Origin: Campylobacter vulpis
Lineage (GTDB): Bacteria > Campylobacterota > Campylobacteria > Campylobacterales > Campylobacteraceae
Assembly (NCBI RefSeq): GCF_014217995.1
Contig: NZ_CP041617.1
Span: 1-64,000 of the forward strand
Length of the DNA stretch: 64,000 nt
Direction: 5' to 3'
The translations under genes and the position numbers were made by a program. Below, in pieces: positions 20,803 through 29,652 of this stretch. The notes beneath the pieces were generated by a model. The model did not search any database and was not told the origin of the DNA. It saw nothing but the letters and a program-made list of their open reading frames with translations. Every line of letters begins with the position of its first letter. Positions within the stretch are counted from its first letter, which is position 1.

Positions 20803-22420
20803 CGCGTCTTCCTATACCATATTGTGAATGTGTATGCCCTATTGAAAGTGCAAATGTAAAGCCAGCTTCCTTTACAAAATCTCGCAATTCTTTATCATTT
20901 TTACCCTCTGGATAACACAAAATATCTATTTTTGTATCAAGTAGTTGCTCTAAAATGTGTTTAGATTCTAGAATCTCTTTTTTACTTTGTGCTTTATGTT
21001 GAGTAAGGTCGCGATGAAATAGTGCGTGAGAAGCGATTAAGCCATAATTTGCAAGTTCTTTAAGCTCTTTAGAATCTAAGAAAATATGCGATAAATCTGC
21101 TTTAAATGTTTCATAAAATTTGCAAAGGTTTTTAGAATCTTGCTTGATATAGTGTTGTTTTAATACCTCTATATTATTAAGAGTGCTTGGTGTTAAATCA
21201 AGTTTAAAATATTCAAAAATTTCCTTTATTTCCCCTTTCTCAATTAAGTGATATAATAAATCCATTCCACAAAGCGTATTTCTTAAAGCGTGATTGACAT
21301 TAATGGAAAAAATCAAAGATTCTTTTTTTGGGTTATATTTGCTTTGCAATATTTTAGCAACTTCTAAATGTTCTTTAAAGCCATCATCAAAACTTAGGCA
21401 AAAATACTTCTTAGGCTCTTTTAAGCATTGCATAATACTGCCAAATTTATATCCCCTTTCAAGGTAAGATTCTATATACTGCTCTAATCTTAAATGCCCT
21501 ATTGCCATTTTTCTTTCAAAATAAATGGGATTTATCGCTTCTTTATATGCAATGCGATGAAAGCATAAAATATGGGGCTTCAAAGCATTATTTCTTAAAT
21601 TTTTATTAGAATCTCTAACAGATTTTAGGAAGTTTGTTTCATAGCCATACTTAAAACTTTGCGTAATAATCCCATCTAAATCCTTTGGCAGACATTTACC
21701 ACCAAAGCAGTCATTCTTATCTTCATTCATTATTAAAGTGTGAGTTTTTGTAATGCGTGGGTCTTTTAGCCATAACTCTCTTACACTATCATAATTTGCT
21801 CCAAAGGTTTTACAAATCTTTTCAAATTCATTGCAAAAAATAATTTTAGTAGCAAAAAATGAGTTTTCCATATACTTGCATACTTCAGCATTAATGCTTG
21901 TTGTTTTTATATATTCTTTTGCTGGTCCGGCTACTTTTTTGAAAAATTGTATAACCGCAGAGCAATCATTATCCCTGCCACCAAAAATAAAATAAGGTGT
22001 TTTAACAACTTCTTTATCAAAATCATAAGGTAATGGCAGATAGTAGCTACTTTCTCCAATATATTCAGGACTGCATACAAGTTTAAGATGAGGGTATTTT
22101 TGTGATAAAGTTTTAGTGCTTAATGGCGGTATGCTTGATTTAATCAATACAAGCTTTTCTTGTCTAATTTCTCCTAGCGCTTCATGCACCGCACTCATAT
22201 CTACACACCCATTAGGCAAGGCATTTGTAGGCACACAAACAAGCACTAATGAAACGCTTTCAATAAAATCCATAGAATCTTGCAAATAAGGAAAATCATC
22301 TTTTAAGCTAGGATTATTATCATACACAAATACTTCAAAATGATTTTTAAAAAATTCATAAAATGCTCTGCCAACATAGCCATAGCCGATAATGCCAATT
22401 TTTTCTTTAGATTTATCCAT
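20789..22420 (-). CDS. UDP-sugar dehydrogenase fused to polysaccharide deacetylase
   Basis: The 543-residue protein joins two enzymes. Residues 1-275 match the UDP-glucose/GDP-mannose 6-dehydrogenase N-terminal and central domains: Rossmann GIIGYGYVG (9-17), VCVPTN, CSPEYIGES with the catalytic Glu near 119, and FGGKCLPKDLDG with the nucleophilic Cys at 243. The normal C-terminal UDP-binding domain is absent. From about residue 280 the chain becomes a NodB-type polysaccharide deacetylase: PHILCFHRI, the metal-binding SFDDG (343-347), SHALFHRDL (464-472) and CYPEG (502-506). One base separates it from the upstream fusion gene and it overlaps the glycosyltransferase gene. Both activities fit sugar modification for a surface glycan; whether the dehydrogenase half works without its third domain is open. 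Confidence 0.82.
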   Translation of the reverse strand: MDKSKEKIGIIGYGYVGRAFYEFFKNHFEVFVYDNNPSLKDDFPYLQDSMDFIESVSLVLVCVPTNALPNGCVDMSAVHEALGEIRQEKLVLIKSSIPPLSTKTLSQKYPHLKLVCSPEYIGESSYYLPLPYDFDKEVVKTPYFIFGGRDNDCSAVIQFFKKVAGPAKEYIKTTSINAEVCKYMENSFFATKIIFCNEFEKICKTFGANYDSVRELWLKDPRITKTHTLIMNEDKNDCFGGKCLPKDLDGIITQSFKYGYETNFLKSVRDSNKNLRNNALKPHILCFHRIAYKEAINPIYFERKMAIGHLRLEQYIESYLERGYKFGSIMQCLKEPKKYFCLSFDDGFKEHLEVAKILQSKYNPKKESLIFSINVNHALRNTLCGMDLLYHLIEKGEIKEIFEYFKLDLTPSTLNNIEVLKQHYIKQDSKNLCKFYETFKADLSHIFLDSKELKELANYGLIASHALFHRDLTQHKAQSKKEILESKHILEQLLDTKIDILCYPEGKNDKELRDFVKEAGFTFALSIGHTHSQYGIGRRVAKL

Positions 22421-22421
22421 A

Positions 22422-24239
22422 TCATTCCTTTATAAGACTAAAAAACATAAAATCAGAATTGTAGATTCTATAGGGACTTGTGCTTGTGTCCCCACTTTGA
22501 AAAATATTTTCTATCTTAAGATTAAAACGCTTAAAAAGATTCTCATAAAATCCTAAAGGGCGATGAAAGTCAAGCCTATCTCTTTTTGTGGAAAACATTG
22601 TTTTTGTAATGGTGTGTTGCGTATCATAAAAGTCGCTACTTTTACGCTCTTGTATATTAGATTTTGCGTTATAAAAAAGTGGATTACAAATCACAATGAA
22701 AATATGTTTTTTACTTAAACATACAAGATTATTCATAATAGAATCAATAATTTTTAATGCTTCTTCTTGCGTATTTGCTAGATGATGACATAGTACTAAA
22801 GAGCATAAGATAGAATCAAATTGTTCTTTTGTTTGTATAAATTTTTCTAACTCTTTTCCAATAAGAATTTTTTCAAAAGTCCTGTGATATTTATCTTTAA
22901 TAATATCTTTGCTAATTTCATAACCTACAACACTTTTACCTATTTTGTTTAAGCTATAAGCGATTTCTCCACTTCCAGCACCATAATCAAAAATGCTTTT
23001 ATATTGTGGATTTTCTCTATAAAAATCTCTTATTAAAGTTTTATGTATCCTAAAAGCCCCAATTTTTGAGAAAAATCTTTGATATTCGCTTAAGAGATTC
23101 TCACATTGCAAAAACTTTTCTAACGCACTAAAATCTTCTTGTGTATTAAGTGGGCTAAGAAATTCCTTGATATTATCAATCTCGCATAAATGATTTTGTA
23201 GCTTATAAATCGCAAATGCCCTTCTACACATACTCTTAAAAAATGTATCACTATAAGAGACAAAATCCCAGCCAATATCACAAATCACAAGCCTATCATT
23301 TTGCACATCAATCAATAAATTTTTAGGTTGTATATCACAACATACAATACCTGCGTAATAAAAATCTGAAAGTAACTCTATATATGCAGTATAAGGCATA
23401 GGTTTAAAAGGTTTTGTTTCAAAATATTCATAAGATATAATCAATATATCATTGTTATAATATATCTCAAAAGGCAGGCTAAAACGCGTATCTTTAAGTT
23501 GTTTAGAGAGTGGCTCTAGCTGAAAATAAAGCCTTGAAATATAAGGTGAATGCTTGAAAAGTTTATAGACTTTTTTCTTATCTGTGAAAACAAAGCCCTC
23601 ACTTCCCTGACCTAAAAACTCTAATTCTACTTCAATATCACAATGCGTTTTAATAATATCTCTTGCTTCTTGTTTTGTCATATCCTTTTTGATACCCAAA
23701 AAAGCTTTTTGATAAAGAGGCAGTTTCTCTCTCAAAATCTCTATAACCTCATTTGCATTATTTGCAAAATAGATTTTATCTTTTCGTCTAGAATCTAGTG
23801 TTCTATTTTTAAACTCACCACCATAGCCATAATTTGAAAGTGCGATAATTAATTTACCAAGCTGCCACGCAAGAGCCATCTCGCTAAGACTCCCACTCTC
23901 CCCGCCAATCACTACCATAGCATCACAAACACTTGCCACACACACATTTCTTGCTACATCAAGCCCAAGCGGCAATACCCTATCAATGTAGGGGTTTGCA
24001 ATGCTTTTATCATAGTTTGGAATGAGTCCTAATATCTTTCCATCTGTATAGTTGTCCGCCCTTCTAGCTCCTAAAGAAACAGCCTCCATTACGCCACCTA
24101 GCCCACCATTTACGATGACATAACCCTCTTGTATAAGCTTTTTACCTAAGTCTAGTGCTAAATCTTGTATAATTTGTTTGTCTTTTTCTTCTAAACGCTC
24201 TAAGCTTGCATATCCAATAGTAGCAATAATCTTACGCAT
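22422..24239 (-). CDS. Triple fusion: LOG/TIGR00725 domain, kinase-like domain, SAM methyltransferase
   Basis: From ATG 24239 (GGAGTTTAT upstream) the product is 605 residues with three recognisable parts. Residues 1-175 belong to the LOG/lysine-decarboxylase-like TIGR00725 group: VNGGLGGVMEA (43-53) and VIGGESGSLSEMALAW (110-125), the PGGxGTxxE-type nucleotide pocket. Residues 200-335 look like a protein/aminoglycoside kinase fold: glycine loop FLGQGSEGFVF (208-218), a Lys near 226, CCDIQPKNLLI (300-310; catalytic Asp and Asn) and CDIGWDF (320-326) as metal-binding loop. Residues 395-605 are a class I methyltransferase with IFDYGAGSGE (416-425) and LCHHL. A longer frame upstream to 24338 has no family similarity and crosses a T14 tract. 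First gene of the operon; substrate unknown. Confidence 0.8.
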   Translation of the reverse strand: MRKIIATIGYASLERLEEKDKQIIQDLALDLGKKLIQEGYVIVNGGLGGVMEAVSLGARRADNYTDGKILGLIPNYDKSIANPYIDRVLPLGLDVARNVCVASVCDAMVVIGGESGSLSEMALAWQLGKLIIALSNYGYGGEFKNRTLDSRRKDKIYFANNANEVIEILREKLPLYQKAFLGIKKDMTKQEARDIIKTHCDIEVELEFLGQGSEGFVFTDKKKVYKLFKHSPYISRLYFQLEPLSKQLKDTRFSLPFEIYYNNDILIISYEYFETKPFKPMPYTAYIELLSDFYYAGIVCCDIQPKNLLIDVQNDRLVICDIGWDFVSYSDTFFKSMCRRAFAIYKLQNHLCEIDNIKEFLSPLNTQEDFSALEKFLQCENLLSEYQRFFSKIGAFRIHKTLIRDFYRENPQYKSIFDYGAGSGEIAYSLNKIGKSVVGYEISKDIIKDKYHRTFEKILIGKELEKFIQTKEQFDSILCSLVLCHHLANTQEEALKIIDSIMNNLVCLSKKHIFIVICNPLFYNAKSNIQERKSSDFYDTQHTITKTMFSTKRDRLDFHRPLGFYENLFKRFNLKIENIFQSGDTSTSPYRIYNSDFMFFSLIKE

Positions 24240-24280
24240 ATAAACTCCGCAGAATTTGAAATAAAAATCGCAGTGTATCG

Positions 24281-24294
24281 TTTTTTTTTTTTTT
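24281..24294. repeat. T14 tract in the promoter region of the glycan operon
   Basis: Fourteen T on the plus strand (A14 on the coding strand of the minus-strand operon), 42 bases upstream of the triple-fusion start and between it and divergent galU. Slippage here could alter promoter geometry for either direction. Confidence 0.7.
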
Positions 24295-24383
24295 GAAGTC
24301 AAGCAAAAATGTTGGTAAATTTTAAAATTAAATCTCATTTATAAAATTTAAATATAATCCTTGCAAAAATTTAAGGATATTTT

Positions 24384-25208
24384 ATGCTTCAAACTTGCAT
24401 TTTTCCCGCTGCGGGCTATGGCACACGCTTTTTACCAGCGACTAAGGCTTTACCTAAGGAGATGCTTCCTATCTTAACCAAGCCTTTAATTCACTATGGA
24501 GTCGATGAGGCTTTAGAAGCAGGTATGGATAATATGGGCTTTGTTACAGGGCGTGGGAAGAGAGCTTTGGAGGATTATTTTGACATTTCTTACGAGCTTG
24601 AACATCAAATTTCTGGCACGAAAAAAGAGTATTTATTAAGCGAAATTCGCTCTTTGATTAGCCGTTGCACCTTTACTTTCACAAGGCAAAATGAGATGAA
24701 AGGTTTGGGCGATGCTGTGTTAAAGGGGCGACCTTTGGCGAGCGATGAAGCTTTTGGGGTGATTTTGGCTGATGATTTGTGTGTCAATGAAAACGGACAA
24801 AATGTCATGGCTCAAATGGTAAAAATTTATGAGAAATACCGCTGCACTATTATCGCCGTGATGGAAGTGGAAAAAGAGCAGGTGAGTAATTATGGCGTGA
24901 TAGCGGGAAACGCTGTGGAGGATAATCTCATAATGGTGCATTCTATGGTGGAAAAACCGAGTGTTGAAGAAGCACCGAGTAATTTGGCTATCATAGGGCG
25001 TTATATCTTAACGCCTGATATTTTTGGTATTTTAGAAAATACTAAAGCTGGGAAAAACGGCGAAATTCAGCTTACAGATGCGCTTTTAACCCAAGCAACT
25101 AATGGTATGGTTTTAGCCTACAAATTCGAGGGCAAACGCTTTGACTGCGGTAGTGTTGAGGGCTATGTCGAGGCGACAAATTATTTTTATAAGAAAAGTT
25201 TATGCTAA
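24384..25208 (+). CDS. galU: UTP-glucose-1-phosphate uridylyltransferase GalU
   Basis: Makes UDP-glucose from UTP and glucose-1-phosphate for surface glycans. The 274-residue protein shows the nucleotidyltransferase signature IFPAAGYGTRFLPATKALPKEM, with PLIHYGVDEA, then KGLGDAVL, VILADDLC (metal-binding Asp) and VEKP, and ends near FDCGSVEGYVEAT. Length is typical. TTAAGGATATTTT precedes the ATG. It overlaps pgi by 7 bases, so galU-pgi form an operon. It is divergent from the accessory operon, which encodes an enzyme that would use UDP-glucose-like substrates. Confidence 0.97.
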   Translation: MLQTCIFPAAGYGTRFLPATKALPKEMLPILTKPLIHYGVDEALEAGMDNMGFVTGRGKRALEDYFDISYELEHQISGTKKEYLLSEIRSLISRCTFTFTRQNEMKGLGDAVLKGRPLASDEAFGVILADDLCVNENGQNVMAQMVKIYEKYRCTIIAVMEVEKEQVSNYGVIAGNAVEDNLIMVHSMVEKPSVEEAPSNLAIIGRYILTPDIFGILENTKAGKNGEIQLTDALLTQATNGMVLAYKFEGKRFDCGSVEGYVEATNYFYKKSLC

Positions 25209-26422
25209 AAAATACACTTTTTTTTGAAAAAACAAGTTTAGAAAAAATAGATGCTTACGCTAGACGCATTAATGATGAGCAAGAAAATGGCGATGTGGGC
25301 TATTATCATCTACATAAAATGGGTGCGACTTTGATAGAAGAAAGCGTGGAATTCATCTCTCAAAAAACCTGTGTGAAAAAAATCATTTTAGTTGGTATGG
25401 GTGGGTCAAGCTGTGGTGTGAAAGCCCTTAAAGACCTGCTCTTTGATGAAAAAGATAATGATAGAGAGCTTTTGATCCTTGATAATACTTCTTCGCATTC
25501 TGTAAGTAAAATTTTAAAACAAATCAAGCTTGAAGAAAGCCTTTTCATCATCACAAGTAAAACGGGAAGCACGGTCGAGGTAATAAGCCTTTTTAAACTC
25601 ATCATTGCACATTTTAATTTAAATTTAAATGAACTTCATAAGTATTTTGTTTTTATCACTGATGAAAATTCGAATTTGCATAAAGAGGGTGAAAATTTGG
25701 GGATAAAATGCTTTTTTATCCCGCAAAATGTGGGGGGACGTTTTAGCGTTTTATCTGCTGCGGGTATAGTGCCACTTTGCTTTTGCGGGTATAATGTGAA
25801 GGCTTTGCTAGATGGGGCGGAGGCTTGTTTTGAGGATTTTTTCTCGCATAAAAATGATGTGATTTTGCAAAAGGCTTATCATTACTGCACGCATAAAAAT
25901 GCAAATATTAATGTGCTTTTTTCTTATAGCGATGCTTTTAAGGGTTTTAATGAGTGGTATATCCAGCTCATTGCTGAAAGTCTTGGTAAAAAGCAAGGCT
26001 ATAAAAGACTAGGTTTAACGCCCATAGCCTTAATCGGTGCTAGAGACCAGCATAGCTTTTTACAACTCATAATGGACGGACCAAAAAATAAAACCATAAC
26101 TTTTTTAAAAATTAAGGATAGTCAAAAGGCTCCATTTATCCCTGATATTCATTTTAAATTTTTGGATTCTTTGAGTAATGGTGTGAATTTACACGAGCTT
26201 TTAAACGCACAATGCGATGCGACTATGCACGCTTTGTGTGCGGAAAATTTGAGTGTCGATGTGATAGAGCTTGAAAGGCTTGATGCGTGGCATTGTGGAT
26301 ATTTGATGTATTATTATGAGCTTTTTACTTCGGCGTGTGGGCTTATGCTAGGGATTAATACCTATGACCAGCCTGGAGTTGAGGTAGGGAAGTTGATTTT
26401 AAAGAATTTATTAAGGAAATAA
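25202..26422 (+). CDS. pgi: Glucose-6-phosphate isomerase
   Basis: Interconverts glucose-6-phosphate and fructose-6-phosphate. The 406-residue protein is of the short epsilonproteobacterial type. Sugar isomerase elements are present: LVGMGGSSCGVKAL, FIITSKTGSTVEV (phosphate-binding SIS motif), NVGGRFSVLSAAG and, near the C-terminus, GINTYDQPGVEVGK. Campylobacter lacks 6-phosphofructokinase, so Pgi is thought to act mainly in the biosynthetic direction, consistent with pairing with galU. Its start lies inside the galU 3-prime end (7-base overlap). Confidence 0.95.
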   Translation: MLKNTLFFEKTSLEKIDAYARRINDEQENGDVGYYHLHKMGATLIEESVEFISQKTCVKKIILVGMGGSSCGVKALKDLLFDEKDNDRELLILDNTSSHSVSKILKQIKLEESLFIITSKTGSTVEVISLFKLIIAHFNLNLNELHKYFVFITDENSNLHKEGENLGIKCFFIPQNVGGRFSVLSAAGIVPLCFCGYNVKALLDGAEACFEDFFSHKNDVILQKAYHYCTHKNANINVLFSYSDAFKGFNEWYIQLIAESLGKKQGYKRLGLTPIALIGARDQHSFLQLIMDGPKNKTITFLKIKDSQKAPFIPDIHFKFLDSLSNGVNLHELLNAQCDATMHALCAENLSVDVIELERLDAWHCGYLMYYYELFTSACGLMLGINTYDQPGVEVGKLILKNLLRK

Positions 26423-26435
26423 TTTTTTTTTAATT

Positions 26436-26471
26436 AATAATAATTATTATTTAAGAATTAAATGTTATAAT
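26436..26471 (+). promoter_or_regulatory. dps promoter with Fur/PerR-like palindrome
   Basis: AATAATAATTATTATT (26436-26451) is a perfect 16-base palindrome of the A/T type bound by Fur or PerR in Campylobacter, followed by a TATAAT -10 element (26466-26471) 28 bases before the dps ATG. Iron or peroxide control of dps is expected. Which repressor binds cannot be told from the sequence. Confidence 0.65.
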
Positions 26472-26498
26472 TTTTAAAATCTTTAAAAAGGAGACAAA

Positions 26499-26936
26499 AT
26501 GTCAGTTGCAAAACAATTATTACAATTACAAGCAGATGCACATAGTTTGTGGATTAAATTTCACAATTATCATTGGAATGTTAAGGGACTTCAGTTTTTT
26601 TCTATCCACGAATATACTGAAAAAGCTTATGAAGAATTGGCTGAACTTTTTGATGATTGTGCAGAGAGAGCTTTACAACTTGGAGAAAAGGCTATTGTTT
26701 GTCCTAAGGTTTTGTTAGAAAATGCTAAAGCTCCAAAAGCAGAAAAAGATAGTTTTACTCCACTTGAAGTTTTAGAACTTGTAAAAAAAGACTATGAATA
26801 TCTTTTGAATGAATTTCAAAAATTAAATGAATTAGCAGAGAAAGCAGGAGATACCACTACGGCAGCTTTCGCACAAGAAAATATCGCTAAGTATGAAAAA
26901 AGCCTTTGGATGCTTGAGGCAAGTTTAACAAAATAA
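26499..26936 (+). CDS. dps: Dps ferritin-like DNA-protection protein
   Basis: Dodecameric mini-ferritin that oxidises and stores iron and protects DNA from peroxide damage. The 145-residue protein has the Dps ferroxidase pattern: [34 protein letters not shown] with the two His, then DDCAER with the Asp and Glu across the subunit interface. The N-terminus is short and lacks a lysine-rich tail, so DNA binding may be weak. AAAGGAGAC precedes the ATG. A palindrome of Fur/PerR type lies in its promoter and a hairpin overlaps its stop. Confidence 0.96.
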   Translation: MSVAKQLLQLQADAHSLWIKFHNYHWNVKGLQFFSIHEYTEKAYEELAELFDDCAERALQLGEKAIVCPKVLLENAKAPKAEKDSFTPLEVLELVKKDYEYLLNEFQKLNELAEKAGDTTTAAFAQENIAKYEKSLWMLEASLTK

Positions 26937-26956
26937 GCGGAGTTTAACTCCGCTTA
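26934..26956. terminator. Hairpin shared by converging dps and nifU
   Basis: TAAGCGGAGTT (26934-26944) and AACTCCGCTTA (26946-26956) form a perfect 11-base stem with a single-base loop in the DNA. The left arm contains the dps stop codon and the right arm the nifU stop codon on the other strand. There is no long T run, so it may act as a bidirectional barrier or mRNA end-protecting structure rather than a classical terminator. Confidence 0.6.
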
Positions 26957-27925
26957 CACAGGCATTACGCGTATATTTGGACTAAGTTCTTCTTGCAAAA
27001 TGCTTTCTATCGCATAAAGCGTTGCTCCACTCCCGCTAGAACAGCCACTACAAGCCCCTAAATAACGAATATAAATGTCAATCGCCGCACCTTCAGCCTT
27101 TTGAATATCGATGATTTCCATATCGCCTCCATCTCCTTGAAGCATAGGGCGAATTTCAGCATCTAATACCGCTTCAACGGCTTTAAGTTGCCCCACCATA
27201 GTCATTTCATCAAAAGATACATCACTTTTTGTAGAATTTTTTAAACGCTCCTTATCCATTTCAGCCCTAGTTTGTGCCAAAATATCGACTAAATAATATT
27301 CCCTAGCCTCGTGTCCACCGGGCTTTATACAGGATTTACAAAAAGCTCCTGCTTTGGTGTATTGCGTGATTTCTTCGACACTATGAAGGTCATTAAGCTT
27401 AATAACTTCTTTAATAGTCCCAAGACTTATCCTAGCACATTCGCAAACTATGATTTGCTCCTCAAAGTCCTCAGGAGACACGCCTTTGTAAGTTGCTGCC
27501 GCTTGCTTAATCACATCATAAGCCATAACCGAGCAGTGCATTTTTTGTGGTGGCACGGCAGGGGTATTTGGCTCATCACGCATTGCAAACTCGACATCTA
27601 AATTTGTGATTTTGACAGCTTCATCGACTTTTTTACCTATGCAAAGTTCTGCCATAGTATCACTACTTGCAATTGCTGTTCCACAGCCAAAGCTTTTAAA
27701 TCTCGCATCGATAATAGTGTCGGTTTTTTCATCGACAAGCCAAAAAAGTCTCACAGCATCGCCACAGCTTTCTGCACCAAAATCTGCCACAATCAATTTC
27801 GCATTTCTATTTTTTGCGTCTTCTTCATTAAATTCACCCATAAATTTAGGCTGATTCATTCTATCTTGCACTTTTTGGGAGTATTCGTCCCAGATTGAAC
27901 CACCGATTAGATTATTTTTAGCCAT
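26954..27925 (-). CDS. nifU: NifU-type Fe-S cluster scaffold
   Basis: Scaffold on which Fe-S clusters are built with sulfur from NifS. The 323-residue protein has all three modules: an IscU-like N-terminal domain (GAESCGDAVRLFWLVDEKTD, FKSFGCGTAIASSD, KMHCSVMAYDVI), a central BFD-like [2Fe-2S] domain (VCECARIS with CKSCIKPGG), and the C-terminal NifU domain (GDGGDMEIID, YLGACSGCSSG). This full-length architecture is typical of Campylobacter and Helicobacter, which use NIF-type machinery for general Fe-S assembly. GGAAAAACA precedes the start. It is 9 bases after nifS in one operon. Confidence 0.96.
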   Translation of the reverse strand: MAKNNLIGGSIWDEYSQKVQDRMNQPKFMGEFNEEDAKNRNAKLIVADFGAESCGDAVRLFWLVDEKTDTIIDARFKSFGCGTAIASSDTMAELCIGKKVDEAVKITNLDVEFAMRDEPNTPAVPPQKMHCSVMAYDVIKQAAATYKGVSPEDFEEQIIVCECARISLGTIKEVIKLNDLHSVEEITQYTKAGAFCKSCIKPGGHEAREYYLVDILAQTRAEMDKERLKNSTKSDVSFDEMTMVGQLKAVEAVLDAEIRPMLQGDGGDMEIIDIQKAEGAAIDIYIRYLGACSGCSSGSGATLYAIESILQEELSPNIRVMPV

Positions 27926-27934
27926 TGTTTTTCC

Positions 27935-29143
<1,209 letters not shown>

Positions 29144-29190
29144 TTAAGTCTTTTTAAAGTGGATAATAGCAAAAATTTATAAAATCTTGT

Positions 29191-29601
29191 TTAAATTTTG
29201 TCTTTGTTGAGGAAATTTTCTTCATAAAATTTGGCAATTTTGGAATCTTCTTTGATTGTATGTTTAAAGACTAGGTCCATTACGACACTTTCTATTTTTT
29301 TGGACATAGCATTTAAGATTTTGGCTTCTGTGATGATGATTTCTTCAATTTCTAAGATAATTTTGCGATGAAGTTTTTTGTGTTCGCTTAAATTTGGATA
29401 GTTGATTTGTAGCATAAATTCTTCTTCATCGCTAAAATGTCGATTCATAAATAAAAGTAGTTGTCTCAAAAAAGGTTTTAATTCTTTGGAATGCACAAAC
29501 GATGAATTTAAATGCGTAATTTGCTTGGCGAGTTCGTAAAGCTCCTTGTGCTGTGCGTCTAAAAGTGCATTGTGCATAGTTAAGAGTTCTGGGTTATACA
29601 C
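29191..29601 (-). CDS. Bacteriohemerythrin
   Basis: Oxygen-binding di-iron four-helix protein. The 136-residue sequence shows the ligand pattern: H near the start (LTMHNALLDAQHKELYEL, giving His and HxxxE), MNRHFSDEEEFM (HxxxE), LSEHKKLHRKI (HxxxH) and KHTIKED (HxxxxD). The start is GTG at 29601 (GTG TAT AAC), with GGGAAAAAT just before it. C. jejuni has a hemerythrin gene in the same position upstream of nifS; a role in protecting Fe-S assembly from oxygen has been proposed for such proteins. Confidence 0.9.
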   Translation of the reverse strand: MYNPELLTMHNALLDAQHKELYELAKQITHLNSSFVHSKELKPFLRQLLLFMNRHFSDEEEFMLQINYPNLSEHKKLHRKIILEIEEIIITEAKILNAMSKKIESVVMDLVFKHTIKEDSKIAKFYEENFLNKDKI

Positions 29602-29652
29602 ATTTTTCCCTAATTAGAAAGTTGAAAAATGCGGATTATATTTTTACTTTGC

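Noticed and set aside
24240-24338. Upstream extension of the triple-fusion gene
   Set aside because: The extra 33 residues come from an AT-rich promoter region including the T14 tract and resemble nothing; ATG 24239 has a good ribosome site.
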